Source: Aradus depressus (taxonomy: Eukaryota; Arthropoda; Insecta; Hemiptera; Aradidae). From it: a stretch of 64,000 nucleotides of DNA. Position 1 is the stretch's first letter. Each line of letters opens with the position of its first letter. A program made the position numbers and the translations under genes. The stretch lies in the NCBI GenBank assembly GCA_963662175.1, contig OY759224.1:33179489-33243488 (forward strand). The letters are read 5' to 3'. Below the pieces are notes generated by a model that was not told where the DNA came from, ran no database searches, and worked only from the letters and a program-made list of their open reading frames with translations. Below are positions 50,334-59,725 of the stretch, piece by piece.

Positions 50334-50389
50334 AAAATGCATAATGAGCATAAAATTAAATGATAATACGTCACTTGAACAATAAATAT

Positions 50390-50686
50390 ATTTGTTTAGT
50401 TAACACCTTTATTACCAAACCGCGTTGTAACGAATACAATGTCAATTGTTCGATGATACGTCCTTCTAACACCGCGAGACTTAGTTTGTACACTTTTTCT
50501 CAACACAAAGAAATTGTCCGCCAAATAACAAGTGACTGAATCATGTAGTTCAATCAACACCACAGTCGATAGTTTTGGCGAGTTCCCGAACTCACCATTA
50601 CACTCAACCCGCGACTCAACACTAATGGTTCTATTTTAACTGATTGTAAATATACAAAATAAACAAAAAAAAAAAAAAAAAAAAAG
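50390..50686 (+). repeat. Unclassified retroposed tail
   Basis: About 270 bp of non-AT-rich sequence (for example CGATGATACGTCCTTCTAAC and GGCGAGTTCCCGAACTCACC) ends in a run of about 23 A at 50663-50685. That looks like the 3' end of a retroposed sequence. The source was not recognised. Confidence 0.4.
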
Positions 50687-51019
50687 GCTTTCCACACTTC
50701 CAAAATCTATTCCTTTACAAAATATATTTTTCAGAGTTAAAAAAAAAAGAAAAACCTGTTTAGTGAGTAAATGGATTCTAGGAATACGGAACTTTTCTGG
50801 GTATGGTCCCCTTTTCGACTACGACTGGGCTTGGCTTGTTTCATTTTGTCACTGGAGTCAGAGTACTCAAGGCAGATACTCCTGCAACTGACAGCCCTTT
50901 CCTTCGTCTGTCTTCTTTGTTTCCATCGACGACCTTGTCATATGTTTCTGTATATTTCGATTTACTTCTGAAATAATGGAGATTTATTGTTTCTTTGTTT
51001 TATCTCCTTTTTTTTTTTG

Positions 51020-51115
51020 TACTTCCCCAGCTATATGAAGTATAGGGGGAGTTATATAATCGTTTAAAAATTCGAAGCTGAGTTTTCAACGGAATTTTAT
51101 GTTTTTAAGCCCCTT
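51020..51115 (-). repeat. CCCCAG-family 3' end
   Basis: GTACTTCCCCAGCTATATG, AAGTATAGGGGGAGTTATA and GTTTTCAACGGAATTTTATG in reverse orientation. Confidence 0.7.
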
Positions 51116-51562
51116 ATTACAAAAATGAAAAAAGATGCTCTGTGTATGTGTGTCTTATTTTGTTTGTTTGTTTGTTGTTTTCTTCGACTTCTCGCTCATT
51201 ACATCTACATGTTCACTCCTGATTGATACTACTGTTTACCAAACCTGTTTGTCTCTCGACTATATGCACTCAGTATTTTAATGTTTTGTTTTTTACATAT
51301 ATATATACATGGTATTGTTATGTTCGTATATTTATTATTTATTTTTACTCTTTTTTTTTTTAATTTATTTATAAATATTTATTTTTTTTCCTTTTTTTTT
51401 CAACTTTTTTGTTAACTTTTTTAAATTATATTTATTTTTCGTTTTTTTATTTAGTTTTGATTAGATTTTATTAATCAGGTTCGCTTCCGTGATGAATATT
51501 AGCGTCAGGTTGATACGCTGTTCGTCATTGCCGAGACATTGAGTGAGGGACCTAGGTATGCC

Positions 51563-52954
51563 TAGGGTTCAATTGATACCACAAAGTATCGATACTTTTA
51601 CTCATGCATAGTATCGGTTAAAACTTTCGATACTACTCTGGGATCGAACAGAAAGTATCGATACCTATCGTATCGATTGAATCTAGTACTTCGTATTATT
51701 AATTTTTAAAAATGTATATATATATATATACATATATTAATAATAACCGCATAATATATATATATATATATATATATTTAATAATAATAACCGCATCGAG
51801 AGAATCGGGTACTTTTTATAATTTTTTTTTTTTTGTATTTAGTTATTTTAAGCCACAACTATGCAAAAATGCACAACCAGCGGCTGGGCTGACATGTACT
51901 ATACAAAAATTAAAAAAAAAAAAAAATTAAAAAAAAAAATGACATGAGAGGCTTGAGAGAGGAAAAACACCTAGCGGTGAACCCTCATGACATCACTTCA
52001 TAACAGATCTCTCTTTAATCTTCTTGGGGGATTGTGGAGTAAATTTGTACGTAAGATTTTGCGAACTTCCGGATTGGTGTGTAAGTAAATTTTGGTGTAG
52101 AAACGTTGGTATAAATGTTTAATGCTTGTTCGCAATTCACTGTTCAATTTGTTCCTTGTTTTCCTTTTTATGAGATTTGTCGAAGAAAATAGGCTTTCAC
52201 AAAATCGGAAGGAATCGGGAATTCTCAAGGTTTTTTTATAATGAATATTTTTAGATGTACTCCAAAACATTTGAATGTCGTCAAACACTGTCTGGCGGTA
52301 GATGTAGATATGTATAATTAGAATATGTGCAAAAATACATATGCGTGAAGCAACTGAGATACTAAGAAATAACAAGTGACGCCTCTAAATAGAGTATGTG
52401 AATCAATGAAATGTTGACAGTTGATAACACGTGTGTTATGATACCAACTGCTAAATACTAAATTGAAATGATAGCTTTTTGACAGCTAAAATGCATCAAA
52501 CGCAGCCTAACCTAATTTTTCATTTACAAAAGACAAGATTGCGTTTCATTTCATTTCTAAAAAAAAAAAAATTTAGTGGAAGTAATAACTTGAGTATAAC
52601 TTCTATAAATGTAAGAAAATCCGTAGATTTGAGAAATTTATCCGTAGACGAAGTCAATCATCCGTAGATATACGGATAAATCATCAAACCGTCATCGATG
52701 TACGAGTATATCACTTGTCCGTGGACCGTCATTTGAGTTCAGTATTTTATTGTGACAACAAATAAAAGAAAATTGTAAGAAAATAAACGGTGAACGATTT
52801 TGATGAATTGAAAACTTTATATAATTTTTGTAAGTGTTGAAATTTGAAACGAGTACTTTGAATCGATACAAGTAATATATATTCGATACCTACTTGGTAT
52901 TGAAAGGAAAGTATCGATACTTTACTTGTATTTACTTGTATCGATAGATCCGTA
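51563..52954. mobile_element. hAT element, internally decayed
   Basis: An 8-bp TSD, GGTATGCC, lies at 51555-51562 and 52955-52962. The ends TAGGGTTCAATTGATAC and (reverse) TACGGATCTATCGATAC match at 12 of 17 positions, followed by subterminal GTATCGATAC repeats in both orientations. The length is 1392 bp. It sits inside the older LINE. Confidence 0.85.
51998..52260 (-). pseudogene. hAT transposase C-terminal remnant
   Basis: A frame ending at 51998 contains LRIPDSFRFCESLFSSTNLI then KRKTRNKLNSELRTSIKHL, which corresponds to the hAT dimerisation block (P.tS...ER.FS..g.i...kR..L.......l..L). The expected Glu-Arg of that block reads Cys-Glu-Ser here. Upstream sequence is not transposase-like, and no catalytic domain remains. 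The remnant is non-functional, but it identifies the superfamily of the surrounding element. Confidence 0.75.
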
Positions 52955-53060
52955 GGTATGCCCAACCTGTGTATATGTTGCAGTCTTCAAAGATATGTTT
53001 GATAGTGAGGGGGCTGTTGCAGGTGTTGCACTGAGGTGGCCTGTCTTTGGAGATAAGGTG

Positions 53061-53063
<3 letters not shown>

Positions 53064-53100
<37 letters not shown>

Positions 53101-53857
53101 CTGTGGAGGGAGGTGAAAAACCTTTGATAGGCGAACATATGACAAGTTGACAGTAGTCACTGGACAGTGTGAGAGTCTCCCTCATTGGGACTACTCACTA
53201 AAAAACACCTCCCTGTATCCTCTCCTGCCTCATTATCCCCGTGGAACCGCCATCACGCATTACTTCACGGGGGAGGCTGTAGCTGACGCTCTCCCTCAAA
53301 GACAACTAAGCATTACTCAATTCCACGCTTCTCCATCTCTCGGAGCTTCCTGAGGACTTCCGCAGCATACCCGCCGACCGCAGTCCACTTCTCCTGCGAC
53401 TCCAGCATGCAGCTCACTAGGGTCTCCGGCGTGAGCGGCTCACCTAGAACTCTTTCGAGCTCATGACGCTCCTCGCTGAAGCGAGAACACTGGAAGAATA
53501 TGTGCTCAACATCTTCCTTTGCTCCGCAGCAGTGTGGACAGTCCGGGTCTTCTACTCGTTTAAATCTGAACAGGTATGCCCGGAAACACCCGTGCCCAGA
53601 CAGCAGTTGGGTCAGGTAGTACCCTACTTCACCGTGGGGCCGGTTTACCCACTTCTCAATATTCAATATTAATCGGCGGGTCCACCTGCCATTTGGTGAA
53701 TTTTTCCACCTTGTTTGCCACTGTTGCAGGCTGGTCTTCCTTTCTTCCTCTCGGATCTGTATTTTTTCTGCTTGATCGGTCGTGCGTCGCAGATAAAGCC
53801 TCTGGCGCTCTTCCGCAGTGATGTCTATCGGGGGCATTCCAGCTAAGGGCTTCTGAC
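53064..53857 (-). mobile_element. R1/jockey-like LINE 3' copy with a TSD of about 95 bp
   Basis: The same segment of about 95 bp of the older LINE (from GTGTATATGTTGCAG to AGATAAGGTGGCC) lies at 52969-53063 and 53858-53953, differing by one G. Between them is a 5'-truncated element ending in a 37-T run (53064-53100, minus-strand A-tail). This duplication is far longer than the 10-13 bp seen for the other insertions here. Confidence 0.88.
53313..53857 (-). CDS. Truncated LINE ORF2 C-terminus
   Basis: The element-encoded part of the frame is about 180 residues ending at 53313. It contains LQQWQTRWKNSPNGRWTRRL, EVGYYLTQLLSGHGCFRAYL and the zinc-binding CPHCCGAKEDVEHIFFQC (CxxC...H...C), the usual C-terminus of R1/jockey-group ORF2. 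The open frame continues without a stop for another 108 codons into the older LINE across the insertion junction, giving a 289-residue chimaera by chance. No endonuclease or reverse transcriptase catalytic motif is present, so no function is expected. Confidence 0.82.
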
Positions 53858-54182
53858 GTGTATATGTTGCAGTCTTCAAAGATATGGTTTGATAGTGAGG
53901 GGGCTGTTGCAGGTGTTGCACTGAGGTGGCCTGTCTTTGGAGATAAGGTGGCCTGCAATGGCCTACCCGTAGTCTGGTTATTACCACTTCCTCAATTCGT
54001 TTACTTCTGATTGAAGAGGACCAGGAGAGGACTGTTGGTTTGATGTATTTTAATTTGTTATCCTGGATTTGTTGCCAGCTTTCTTGAATTATTTTGTATT
54101 TCATTTTCTTATTTTTGTTTTTGTTTTTTCTAATATTATATATTTTTGTATTGTATTTTGTTTGACTGTATAAATTTCTCAT

Positions 54183-54611
54183 GTTGTCAACATTATGAAT
54201 ATCGTTGTTATTGTGACACTAACTATTAAAATTTCAATTGTATCAACATATTTGCATGTTTTTACATCTTATTTCAATTTTAACCACCCCAAAGTATTGT
54301 ATAAAGAAGGGAAAAACTGGATAAGTAGAGGGTGCAAAGTTGGGATAAATCACTTTCAAACAAAAATACTTTCTAACTGAATATATATTTTCAACATCTA
54401 TTTAAAATGTATTCATAGGAAATAGAAGAATTTGTTACAAAAACTATTCATATAAGATAAATAAGCGACCTTGGAGAAATTTTCAATCTTTAAAGTTTCT
54501 CTCCTATAAAACTGGTTTTTCAAGTTACCAAGATATTCCATTATTAAATATATAATTTTTAGCTAACTTTGAGTTAAGTTTTAAAATATTTTTATTCACA
54601 ACAAACAACAA
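54183..54611. other. No gene seen
   Basis: AT-rich, nothing supported. Confidence 0.4.
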
Positions 54612-54902
54612 TGGCACCGGTAGATCAGAGATAGCTTGCTTGCTTACCGCGCTCAAGATGGTGAAAAAACCCTGAACTCGTCGCCCTTTCGGAAGGGACG
54701 TTAAGCGATGGTCCCGAGCCTGAACGATGTCAGGTACTCGTTAAAGACCCCTGCCCCAGGCTAACAAAAATTCAGGGTAGGCAAAATTTAGGACTCCCAC
54801 AGTAGAGTCGGTCTCATGTCCACCGAAGTGACGAAAGAGCGCTCTGCTAGTAGGCGATATGACTTCATAGTTAAAGCCCGGGCACGAGTAACAATAACTA
54901 CC
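54612..54902 (+). mobile_element. SINE copy
   Basis: GCACCGGTAGATCAGAGATA (A box region), a head with the B box deleted, GGAAGGGACGTTAAGCGATG, GTCAGGTACTCGTTAAAG, CAGTAGAGTCGGTCTCATG and AGCCCGGGCACGAGTAAC. Confidence 0.85.
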
Positions 54903-54914
54903 TAACAAGAACGT

Positions 54915-55205
54915 ACACTACGAGGTCATATCGCCTACTACCAGAGCGCTCTTTCGTCACTCTGGTGGACATGAGCCCGACTCTACTGTGGGTGTCCTAT
55001 ATTTTGCCTACCCTAAATTTTTATGCCCCTAGGGTAGGGGTCTTTATCGAGTGACATCGTACAGGCTCGTGACCATCGCTTAACGTCCGTGTTTAAGTTT
55101 ATTTTACCTCCCAGATAAAAAAAACTAAGGGCCTCGGTCGGGTTTCGATCCCACGATCTTGAGCTCAGAAGGCAAGCACGCATACCACTGAGCTACCGGA
55201 GCCCT
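54915..55205 (-). mobile_element. SINE copy, tail-to-tail with the previous one
   Basis: In reverse: GGTCATATCGCCTACTACC, TGGACATGAGCCCGACTC, TAGGGTAGGGGTCTTTATCG, GGTCGGGTTTCGATCCCACG (B box) and CCACTGAGCTACCGGAGCCC (A box). The 3' ends of the two copies are about 12 bp apart. Confidence 0.88.
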
Positions 55206-55773
55206 CTGGATTAAATAAATTAAAAATAAAATAAATAAAAAAAAAATGTGTGGGGGCGTCACAAATTATTTTTTGATGGCTGCTGTATCCTCTGCAATAT
55301 CTTATATAATATCTGACTTAGTTTATTTAAGCATTCAACATTCAGATTAATTATTTTCGACTTTCCTAAAAAAGTTAAAAAGGATTTATTTTTCTGTCAA
55401 GTATCCCCCAACATTACTTATCCAACCATTAAATTTTCAAAAGGCTAAATACACTTATTGTAATTTTTTTCTTTTTTTTTCTTTTGGTAGGTAAAGGGAG
55501 TCTTTTAACAATTTGTTTAAAGAAAAAGGGATGAACTCGTGCTTTAATTTAAAGGCATTCAAAGACAGAGGAACCTTTGGCTTATAATTTGTTTTAGGGT
55601 TTTGTAGATCAAAGACAAAAAAAAATTAATAAAAAAACATTCGAATGTATTCTATCATGTGTCTGTCTGTCCAGTACTGGGTATAAGCGTAGCGTAACTT
55701 GAACATTTGTGGGGGAAAAAGTCCACTGGGAATAATACACGTAGAAAATAGTTCCAGCGTCTTAGTACCCGGG
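55206..55773. other. No gene seen
   Basis: AT-rich, nothing supported. Confidence 0.4.
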
Positions 55774-55918
55774 TAGGGCGCCGGTAGCTCAGTGGTATGC
55801 GTGCTTGTCTTCTGAGCTCAAGATCGTGGGTTCGAAACCCGACCGAGGCCCCTTAGTTTATTTTATCAGGGAGGTAAAATAAACTTAAGCACTCCGTCCT
55901 TCGGATGGGATGTTAATA
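55774..55918 (+). mobile_element. 3'-truncated SINE copy
   Basis: A near-perfect head (GCGCCGGTAGCTCAGTGG; GTGGGTTCGAAACCCGACC) and body to GTCCTTCGGATGGGATGTTA, then an abrupt stop. The 3' half is missing, unlike most copies here, which lose the 5' side. Confidence 0.88.
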
Positions 55919-56249
55919 CATTTTGAGTTTGATTTCCAGTTTAAAAAGTATCTAAAAATTTATTAGGTTTTGCACAGTGTTAAAAAGCAATAAAAAAATG
56001 ACTCTGTATGTATTTATTCTTAGAGGACCTCGGTCCCAGAATAATAAAATTTATTTTCATTTCATTTCATTTTCATTGTGTCTAATTACTACTTATGTAT
56101 ATATTTTATTATTTTTTTAAACAAAATCCTTATTCTTCTTCTCCTTATCATTATTTTGTTATTTTCTTTTACTATTTTTAGAAATAATGACTAAACTAAC
56201 TTTTTTTTTATTTTTCTTTGAATTGAATTTGATTTTGAACTTAAAATGT
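55919..56249. other. No gene seen
   Basis: AT-rich with (CATTTCATTT)-like simple repeats near 56050. Confidence 0.4.
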
Positions 56250-56349
56250 TTGTTCAGATAAGCTCTATAACTGTGCAAAATGGCATCCCTTCACTTTAAA
56301 ATTGAAATTACAACTAATGGACGACACCTATTAATTTTCAGCCTAATGA

Positions 56350-56392
<43 letters not shown>

Positions 56393-56470
56393 CATATACA
56401 GTCTAATAACTGCCAATGTAATTAATGTTTCGACACAAAATTTGATGGGAGGTTTCAGGCACTAATACAT
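56250..56470 (-). repeat. CCCCAG-family fragment with 38-G run
   Basis: CGACACCTATTAATTTTCAG, a run of 38 G at 56351-56388, then TTAACATATACAGTC, AACTGCCAATGTAATTAATG and TTCGACACAAAATTTG. It matches other family members in reverse. Confidence 0.7.
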
Positions 56471-56557
56471 AACTTTTCTCATTTAAGAAATTTTGCCAAA
56501 ATGAATGCAGAGAAAATTACCCAACCTTATTATAATGATTAGAGTTGTGTTGTGGGA

Positions 56558-57022
56558 CTTAACTAGCACTTAAGGTGTGTGTCCAGGATCAGGATATGTA
56601 GGGCTGTTAGCAGTAGTAGGTATGAATCAAATGGACTGTAGCACACTAGCGCCGTCTGGCAGTACTTAACTAGCACATAAGGTTTGTCTCTAGGATCAGC
56701 GATACGCATTAGTATGTAGGGCTGTTAGCAGTAGTAGGTATGAATCAAATGGACTGAAGCACACTAGCACCGTCTGGCAGTACTTAACTAGCACATAAGG
56801 TTTGTCTCTAGGATCAGCGATACGCATTAGTATGTAGGGCTGTTAGCAGTAGTAGGTATGAATCAAATGGACTGAAGCACACTAGCACCGTCTGGCAGTA
56901 CTTAACTAGCACATAAGGTTTGTCTCTAGGATCAGCGATACGCATTAGTATGTAGGGCTGTTAGCAGTAGTAGGTATGAATCAAATGGACTGAAGCACAC
57001 TAGCGCCGTCTGGCAGTACTTG
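56558..57022. repeat. 118-bp tandem repeat, about 4 copies
   Basis: Units begin CTTAACTAGCAC at 56665, 56783 and 56901 (118 bp apart), with a shorter diverged unit at 56558. Each ends TAGCACCGTCTGGCAGTA. Internal copies are nearly identical. Confidence 0.95.
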
Positions 57023-57219
57023 CTTCAAACTGATCAAATATTGGAGGGGGAAACTAAGCACTATTTTTTTTACCTAAGTGGAGGATTTGAAAATTAACGG
57101 AAAAAAAAAAAAAGCACATTTTTTTTAGTATTCAAGGATTGAGCATCTCAAGTAATGGGCTTATTGTGTTCGAAGGTGATTGAGAAAGAAGGGATCCTCT
57201 CAATGAAATATTATATTAA

Positions 57220-57337
57220 ATGGGTAAATCACGGCAATGTACTTCCCCAGAACGAATTAATCAATTACATTTTCGCTCCCCATTTAAAACCAGTCTACCG
57301 TTTGTTCTAATAGTTAATAGTTGACATACATAGCTTA
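57220..57337 (+). repeat. CCCCAG-family 5' end
   Basis: ATCACGGCAATGTACTTCCC, CAGAACGAATTAATCAATTA, TTTTCGCTCCCCATTTAAAA and GTTGACATACATAGC follow the family 5' order. Confidence 0.65.
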
Positions 57338-59725
57338 CTAGCTGTAGTGCCCAGCGTTCCTAACTAAGTACTAGCTGAAGGATCCGCTGTTGCAAGGCAC
57401 TTATTAGCTGTGATGCACAGCGTTCCTAAATACGTACTAGCTGTGAAGTCCGCCGTTCAAGGACTATAAACCATTGTCCATATGAATAATTGGAAATTAT
57501 AAAATCATGAACGTACTGTCGATGAATTGAATACGATTCGAACAAAAGTTATGGTTGATAGAGAAAAAAGAAAAACAGAAGAAAAAGGTGGGGTTTACTG
57601 TCTAAAATGAAGTTTTTGTAATTTTGTTAATGTAAGTCAAACTGGGAGACAATTTAAAAATAAGGTAAAAAAACACGAATCAGAAATAGGCTTAAACATT
57701 GACACAACACACGCCTCAGTGAAATTAAATCGTAAAAAAATTTAATTTTTACAAATTTTTAATTACGATTTTCCGATTCTTCACAAAAAAACTAGGTTTT
57801 CCGGTATTTTTAGTGTTCTTGTACGTGCAATAGTTTTCGAGATATTGGTTTTTGAAAGTTGCATTTTACCTAAAATCAATTGGTAGTGGATTCATAGAGA
57901 CCTCAGTCCGCTAACCGAAGAAGAGTAGGGGCGACCCCCCCCCCCCCCCCCCCCCCCCCCCTGCTCAAAATCCTGGCTACGCCCCTGTCAATTTCACATG
58001 TATAATTCCATATTGAACCAATTATGTACTTTTATACTTCCCCAGGTATAGTCAATACTTTGGCTTTAACATTGACACAACACAACTCGGTAAAATTAAA
58101 TCTTAAAAAAATTTAATTTTTACTCATTTTTAATTAGGATTTTCATATTCTCCTCCAAATAACTAGATTTTCCGGTATTTTCAGTTTTCTTGTACGAGCA
58201 ATAGTTTTCGAGATATTGGTTTTTGAAAGTTGCGTTTTACTTAAAATCAATTGATAGTGGATTCATAGAGACCTCAGCCCGCACACCGGGCGAGGTCTGG
58301 GGCCGACCCGCCCCTCCCCCCTCCCCTCCTCAAAATCCTGGCTACGCCCCTGTCAATTTCACATGTATAATTCCATATTGAACCAATTATGTACTTTTAT
58401 ACTTCCCCAGTTATAGTCAATACTTTGGCTTTAACATTGACACAACACACCTCAGTAAAATTAAATCTAAAAAAAATTTAATTTTTACAAATTTTTAATT
58501 AGGATTTTCATATTCTCCTCCAAATAACTAGATTTTCCGGTATTTTCAGTTTTCTTGTACGAGCAATAGTTTTCGAGATATTGGTTTTTGAAAGTTGCGT
58601 TTTACTTAAAAACAATTGGTAGTGGATTCATAGAGACCTCAGCCCGCAAGCCGGGCGATGTCTGGGGCCGACCCGCCCCTCCCCCCTCCCCTCCTCAAAA
58701 TCCTGGCTACGCCCCTGTCAATTTCACATGTATAATTCCATATTGAACCAATTATGTACTTTTATACTTCCCCAGTTATAGTCAATACTTTGGCTTTAAC
58801 ATTGACACAACACACCTCAGTAAAATTAAATCTAAAAAAAATTTAATTTTTACAAATTTTTAATTAGGATTTTCATATTCTCCTCCAAATAACTAGATTT
58901 TCCGGTATTTTCAGTTTTCTTGTACGAGCAATAGTTTTTCGAGATATTGGTTTTTGAAAGTTGCGTTTTACTTAAAAACAATTGGTAGTGGATTCATAGA
59001 GACCTCAGCCCGCACACCGGGCGAGGTCTGGGGCCGACCCGCCCCTCCCCCCGCCTCTGCTCAAAATCCTGGCTACGCCCCTGTCAATTTCACATGTATA
59101 ATTCCATATTGAACCAATTATGTACTTTTATACTTCCCCAGTTATAGTCAATACTTTGGCTTTAACATTGACACAACACACCTCAGTAAAATTAAATCTA
59201 AAAAAAATTTAATTTTTACAAATTTTTAATTAGGATTTTCATATTCTCCTCCAAATAACTAGGTTTTCCGGTATTTTCAGTTTTCTTGTACGAGCAATAG
59301 TTTTCGGGATATTGGCTTTTAAAAGTTGAGTTTTACTTAAAATCAATTGGGAGAGGATTCATAGAGATCTCAGCCAGCAAACCGGGCGAAATCTGGGGCC
59401 AAACTCCCCCCCCCCCCCCCCCCGCTCAACGTCCTGGCTACGCCCCTGTCAATTTCACATGTATCTTTTCATATTGAACCAATTATGTACTTGTATACTT
59501 TCGCAGTTATAGTCAATACTTTAACTTTCTAAGGGAACTTAACATTTTTAGCCGAGATATTTTGAAACACTGAATAAAAAATAAAGAAAAACGTATGTTT
59601 AAAAAAAAAAAAATATTGTCTATTTCACAAGATGAAGATTTCACAGAAGAATTGAATAGGATTCGAATGAGAGATATTAGGAGAAAAGTCAAAGTTGCCC
59701 GGGCAACGCGGGGTATTACTGCTAG
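57338..59725 (+). mobile_element. Helitron-like unit A (3' end complete) with a 365-bp array
   Basis: It ends with the family's conserved 3' region (GAAGAATTGAATAGGATTCG, AGGAGAAAAGTCAAAGTTGC, CCGGGCAACGCGGGG, TATTACTGCTAG to 59725). At its left are four 33-bp units (57338-57470) followed by the same AATTGGAAATTATAAAATCATG context seen in the other Helitron copies. The middle is filled by the 365-bp array. The 5' end is not identified, so it may be a fragment into which the array expanded. Confidence 0.6.
57690..59535. repeat. 365-bp tandem repeat, about 5 copies
   Basis: The phrase GTCAATTTCACATGTAT starts at 57987, 58352, 58717, 59083 and 59448 (spacings 365, 365, 366, 365). Each unit has ATAGTTTTCGAGATATTGG (or a close variant), a GC-rich island with GGGGCCGACCCGCCCC, and CTGGCTACGCCCCTGTC. 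The first and last copies have C-runs (27 and 18 C) where the middle ones have CCCCTCCCCCC. Confidence 0.95.

Larger units (their letters stand above)
51120..54182 (-). mobile_element. Older LINE broken by two insertions
   Basis: On the minus strand the 54182-53954 segment encodes the ORF2 C-terminal region (YIKPTVLSWSSSIRSKRIEE, then VVITRLRVGHC). It continues past the two insertions into QCNTCNSPLTIKHIFEDCNI and then, left of the hAT element, into LGPSLNVSAM and an AT-rich 3' UTR. Its continuity is evident only after setting aside 53064-53857 and 51563-52954. The upstream part of the LINE is missing (5' truncation). The left boundary is uncertain. Confidence 0.75.
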
